A stretch of DNA of 64,000 bases. It comes from Lapillicoccus jejuensis (GTDB lineage Bacteria; Actinomycetota; Actinomycetes; Actinomycetales; Dermatophilaceae). Made by a program: the position numbers and the translations under genes. Location of the stretch: NCBI RefSeq assembly GCF_006715055.1, contig NZ_VFMN01000001.1, forward strand, positions 620,001-684,000. Direction: 5' to 3'. Shown in pieces: positions 61,447 to 64,000 of the stretch. The first letter of the stretch is position 1, and each line of letters starts with the position of its first letter. Under the pieces are notes generated by a model. It searched no databases. It had not been told where the DNA came from and worked only from the letters and a program-made list of their open reading frames with translations.

Positions 61447-62486
61447 GACTTCACCTTCCTGATCCACTGATCGACGGCGACGGCCGCGATGACGAGGATG
61501 CCGACGGCGAGCAGCCGGTAGTTCTGGTCGACCCCCGCGAGCGAGAGCCCGGTGGCGAAGGCCTGGACGATGAGCGCGCCGATGAGGGTGCCGAGGACGC
61601 CGCCGCGCCCGCCGAAGAGGCTGGTGCCGCCGATGACGACCGCGGTGATGCTGTTGAGGTTGGCGTCGACGATCCCGTTGGGAGAGGCGACGGAAGCGCG
61701 ACCGATCTGGCACCAGGCGGCGATGCCGAAGATGAGGCCGGCCACCGTGTAGACCGACAGCAGCACGCGCTTGCTGGCGATGCCCGAGAGGCGGGCGGAC
61801 TCGGCGTCGTCCCCGACGGCGTAGACGTGCCGGCCCCAGGCGGTCTGGCTGAGCGCGAACCCGACGACGAGGTACATCAGCAGGACGATGACGACGCCGT
61901 TCGTCACCACGAACCCGGCGATCGAGAAGCTGTTCCCCGTCCAGTTGAGCAGGTCGGGCATCTGGTCGGCCCCGATGCTCTGACCGTTGGAGTACAGCAG
62001 CGCGAGCGCGGTGAAGATGCTCAGCGAGCCCAGCGTGACGATGAACGGCGGCAGGTTGAGCCGCGTCACGAGGAACCCGTTGAGCGCCCCGGCGAGGGTC
62101 CCGAGCGCGACCCCGATGAGCAGCGCGACGGGTCCGGGGACCCCGTTCTTCGCGGCCACCGTCGCCATGACCATCATCGAGAGGATGGCGATCGCGCCGA
62201 CCGACAGGTCGATGCCGGCGGTGAGGATGACGAGCGTCTGGCCGATGGCCAGGGCGGCCACGATCGCGGTCTGCTGCACGAGCAGCGACAGCGAGTTGGC
62301 CGACGCGAAGCGCGAGTTGAGCAGGGAGAACACGACGACGGTCAGCACGAGGATGATGGCCGGGCTGATCGCCGGGTTGGAGTGCAGCACGTGCTGCAGA
62401 CGCTGGGCCGGGCTCTGCGCCCGGCGGGAGAGCTCCGCCTGGGCGGCGCTCTCGCGAGCGCCGCCCTTCGTCGCGGAGGACGTCAC
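61443..62486 (-). CDS. Sugar ABC transporter permease (BPD_transp_2)
   Basis: Encodes 347 aa, GTG in a GTGA overlap with the binding-protein gene. About ten TM segments. Family motifs GQTLVILTAGIDLSVGAI and LNSITAVVIGGTSLFGGRGG, which is the cytoplasmic coupling region of ribose/fructose-type permeases. It forms the membrane channel, probably as a homodimer. Confidence 0.93.
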   Translation of the reverse strand: MTSSATKGGARESAAQAELSRRAQSPAQRLQHVLHSNPAISPAIILVLTVVVFSLLNSRFASANSLSLLVQQTAIVAALAIGQTLVILTAGIDLSVGAIAILSMMVMATVAAKNGVPGPVALLIGVALGTLAGALNGFLVTRLNLPPFIVTLGSLSIFTALALLYSNGQSIGADQMPDLLNWTGNSFSIAGFVVTNGVVIVLLMYLVVGFALSQTAWGRHVYAVGDDAESARLSGIASKRVLLSVYTVAGLIFGIAAWCQIGRASVASPNGIVDANLNSITAVVIGGTSLFGGRGGVLGTLIGALIVQAFATGLSLAGVDQNYRLLAVGILVIAAVAVDQWIRKVKS

Positions 62487-63598
62487 GACGCCGAACCCCA
62501 GCAGACCTTCGAGCCCTCGTCGCTCGTGATGCTCGTGACCCCGTTGGCCGGCTTGTCCGTCACCAGCTGGACGCCGGTGTCGAAGAAGTCGAGGCCGGGC
62601 GAGGTGGAGGGCTTGGTGCCGTCCTTGGCGTACTTCGAGATCGCCTCGACGCCGAGCTGGGCCATCTTCAGCGGGTACTGCTGGCTCGTCGCGCCGATCA
62701 CGCCGTCCTTGACCTCCTTGACGCCCTGGCAGCCACCGTCGACCGAGACGATCGTGTAACCGGTCTTCTTGGCGGCCTTGAGGGCCGCGTCGGCGCCGGT
62801 CGCCGCCGGCTCGTTGATCGTGTAGACGAGGTTGATGTTCGGGTTCTTGGTGAGGCAGTTCTCCATGGCGGTGCGCCCGCCGTCCTCCGCGCCCTGGGTG
62901 GGCTCGTTGCAGACGATCGTGTAGGTGCCGCCGTCGTAGTTGCCGGTCTTCGCCTCGTCGCCGTTCTTCTTCTTGTCGACCGTGTCGATGCCCATGCCGC
63001 TGAGGAAGCCCTGGTCGCGGTTGTAGTCGACCGAGACGACCTTGTCGTTGAAGAGGTCGAGCAGGGCGATGACGGCGGGCTTGCCGCCCATCTGCGCCTT
63101 GGCCCACTGGCCGATGAGCTCGCCGGCCTTGAAGTTGTCCGTGGCGAAGGTGATGTCGACCGTGTCGGCCGGGTCCGGCGGGGTGTCGAGGGCGATGACG
63201 TAGAGGCCCTGCGCGCGGGCCTTCTTGATCGACGCGTTGACGCCCGGGCCGTTGGGGGTGATGAGGATGCCCTTGTCGCCCTTGGCGATCGAGTTCTCGA
63301 TGGCGGTGATCTGGCCGGCCTCGTCGCCGTCCTTGCTGCCGGAGGCGACGGTCAGGTCGATGTTGCCGGCCTTCTGCGCCTCCTGCTTCGCACCGTTCTG
63401 CATGGCGACGAAGAAGGGGTTCGTGGAGTCCTTGGTGATGAGCGAGACGCCGATCTTGTCTCCGGAGCCGCCGGAGCTGCCGGAGCTGCCGGAGCCGGAG
63501 CCGCTGTTGCCTCCGCAGGCCGACAGGCCCAGCGCGAGGCCGGCGACGGAGAGGGCGACCGCCGCGCGGGTGCGGCGGGTCGAGACGGTGCTGAGCAT
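62483..63598 (-). CDS. Sugar ABC transporter substrate-binding lipoprotein
   Basis: Encodes 371 aa. The ATG has GGAGGAAA upstream. Signal with lipobox LGLSACGG, then a Gly/Ser linker, then the periplasmic-binding type I fold (KIGVSLITKDSTNPFF, GILITPNGPGVNASIKKA, VYTINEPAATGADAAL, SVDGGCQGVKEV). The look is fructose/ribose-like; the sugar itself is not readable. First gene of the operon, divergent from a LacI regulator. Confidence 0.92.
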   Translation of the reverse strand: MLSTVSTRRTRAAVALSVAGLALGLSACGGNSGSGSGSSGSSGGSGDKIGVSLITKDSTNPFFVAMQNGAKQEAQKAGNIDLTVASGSKDGDEAGQITAIENSIAKGDKGILITPNGPGVNASIKKARAQGLYVIALDTPPDPADTVDITFATDNFKAGELIGQWAKAQMGGKPAVIALLDLFNDKVVSVDYNRDQGFLSGMGIDTVDKKKNGDEAKTGNYDGGTYTIVCNEPTQGAEDGGRTAMENCLTKNPNINLVYTINEPAATGADAALKAAKKTGYTIVSVDGGCQGVKEVKDGVIGATSQQYPLKMAQLGVEAISKYAKDGTKPSTSPGLDFFDTGVQLVTDKPANGVTSITSDEGSKVCWGSAS

Positions 63599-63615
63599 TG
63601 GGGTTTCCTCCCGGT

Positions 63616-63708
63616 GAGACAACGTTGTCCCGGCCATTTACAGCCACCTCTTGTACTCAGGTCAAGGCTGTTGTCTAATCTGAGACCATGTCCGAGACAA
63701 CGATGTCC
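63616..63708. promoter_or_regulatory. LacI-type operator sites in the ABC/LacI divergent region
   Basis: GAGACAACGTTGTCC at 63616-63630, with the core palindrome ACAACGTTGT, precedes the binding-protein gene. GAGACAACGATGTCC at 63694-63708 is one base different and lies inside the first codons of the LacI gene. A partial GTTGTC also occurs at about 63670. Confidence 0.75.
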
Positions 63709-64000
63709 GAGCCGGTCGGCGGTCTTCCCGTCGCGCCGGTCGGCGACCGCGCGACGATGCGTGACGTCGCGGCGCTGGCGGGCGTCAGCCTCAAGACCGT
63801 CTCCCGGGTGGTCAACGGCGAGACGACCGTCGCCCCCGAGCTGGCCGAGCGCGTGCAGCGCGCCGTGGCGCGCCTGGCCTACCGACCCAACCGCACGGCG
63901 AGCAACCTGCGGCGGGGCTCCGCCCGCACCGGGGTCATCGGGGCGCTGCTGCAGGACGTCTCCAACAGCTTCTCGGCCGGGCTGCTGCGCTCGCTCGAGG
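63688..64000 (+). CDS. LacI-family repressor (3' end cut by the window)
   Basis: At least 104 codons are visible from the ATG at 63688; ATG at 63703 is an alternative. The helix-turn-helix is canonical (TMRDVAALAGVSLKTVSRVV, then the hinge helix YRPNRTASNLRRGS), followed by the start of the sugar-binding domain (GVIGALLQDVSNSF). It is divergent from the ABC operon and presumably represses it in response to the transported sugar. Confidence 0.93.
   Translation, partial: MSETTMSEPVGGLPVAPVGDRATMRDVAALAGVSLKTVSRVVNGETTVAPELAERVQRAVARLAYRPNRTASNLRRGSARTGVIGALLQDVSNSFSAGLLRSLE

Overview
The DNA is very GC-rich. It uses many GTG starts, GTGA/ATGA stop-start overlaps and leaderless starts, and carries actinobacterial families (PknG-type kinase, DUF1206, GerMN lipoprotein beside a two-component system, F420-type LLM oxidoreductase, phosphoketolase). 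This points to a chromosomal segment of a high-GC actinobacterium; an Intrasporangiaceae-like (Micrococcales) relative is a guess from style, not a demonstrated placement.

Left part (1-39.9 kb), mostly core-like chromosome. A tightly overlapping operon encodes a PknG-like kinase, a small zinc-ribbon protein, a PP2C phosphatase, a vWA protein and an FHA protein (1-5576), a complete write/erase/read phospho-signalling set. Then come an ECF sigma factor with a membrane beta-propeller partner, a STAS/SpoIIE-like pair, a two-component system with a GerMN lipoprotein, a cupin and a methyltransferase, a large kinase-like/flippase membrane fusion, DUF1206, two PAP2 phosphatases, asparagine synthetase, a lipid kinase, a class III aminotransferase with an LLM oxidoreductase, glucose-6-phosphate dehydrogenase, a secreted S53 peptidase, a small glycan cluster (flippase, glycosyltransferase, methyltransferase), phosphoketolase, a stress-type group (DUF6328, FMN-binding, DUF7218), DUF72, and a ROK regulator divergent from a DUF1479 oxygenase-like gene.

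Accessory island (about 40.0-56.85 kb). It ends at the 3' side of a tRNA-Tyr gene next to a tyrosine-recombinase-like integrase. Two decayed CRISPR arrays with the same repeat and the same orientation sit at 40.1-40.65 and 53.4-53.7 kb, with no cas gene in the window. Between them lie an unrecognised 440-aa protein, a giant secreted protein (PD-(D/E)XK-like segment, VWFD domain, five nearly identical 112-aa repeats, C-terminal discoidin domain), small membrane proteins, a decayed IS3 remnant, an intact IS3-family element that truncates a serine recombinase, a serine-less resolvase-like partner, and a lower-GC protein with a faint uracil-DNA-glycosylase-like look.

Right part (56.9-64 kb), core-like again: YajQ; a four-gene TetR-ended operon (membrane protein, SRPBCC, DUF4166, TetR) with two perfect TetR-type palindromes upstream; and a sugar ABC operon with a terminal universal stress protein gene, divergent from a LacI regulator cut by the window edge, with matching operator-like sites.

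Notable non-coding structure includes a 42-43 bp minisatellite placed after both of two converging genes, a repeat/inverted-repeat complex at 28.1-28.4 kb, and regulator operators that can be read directly.
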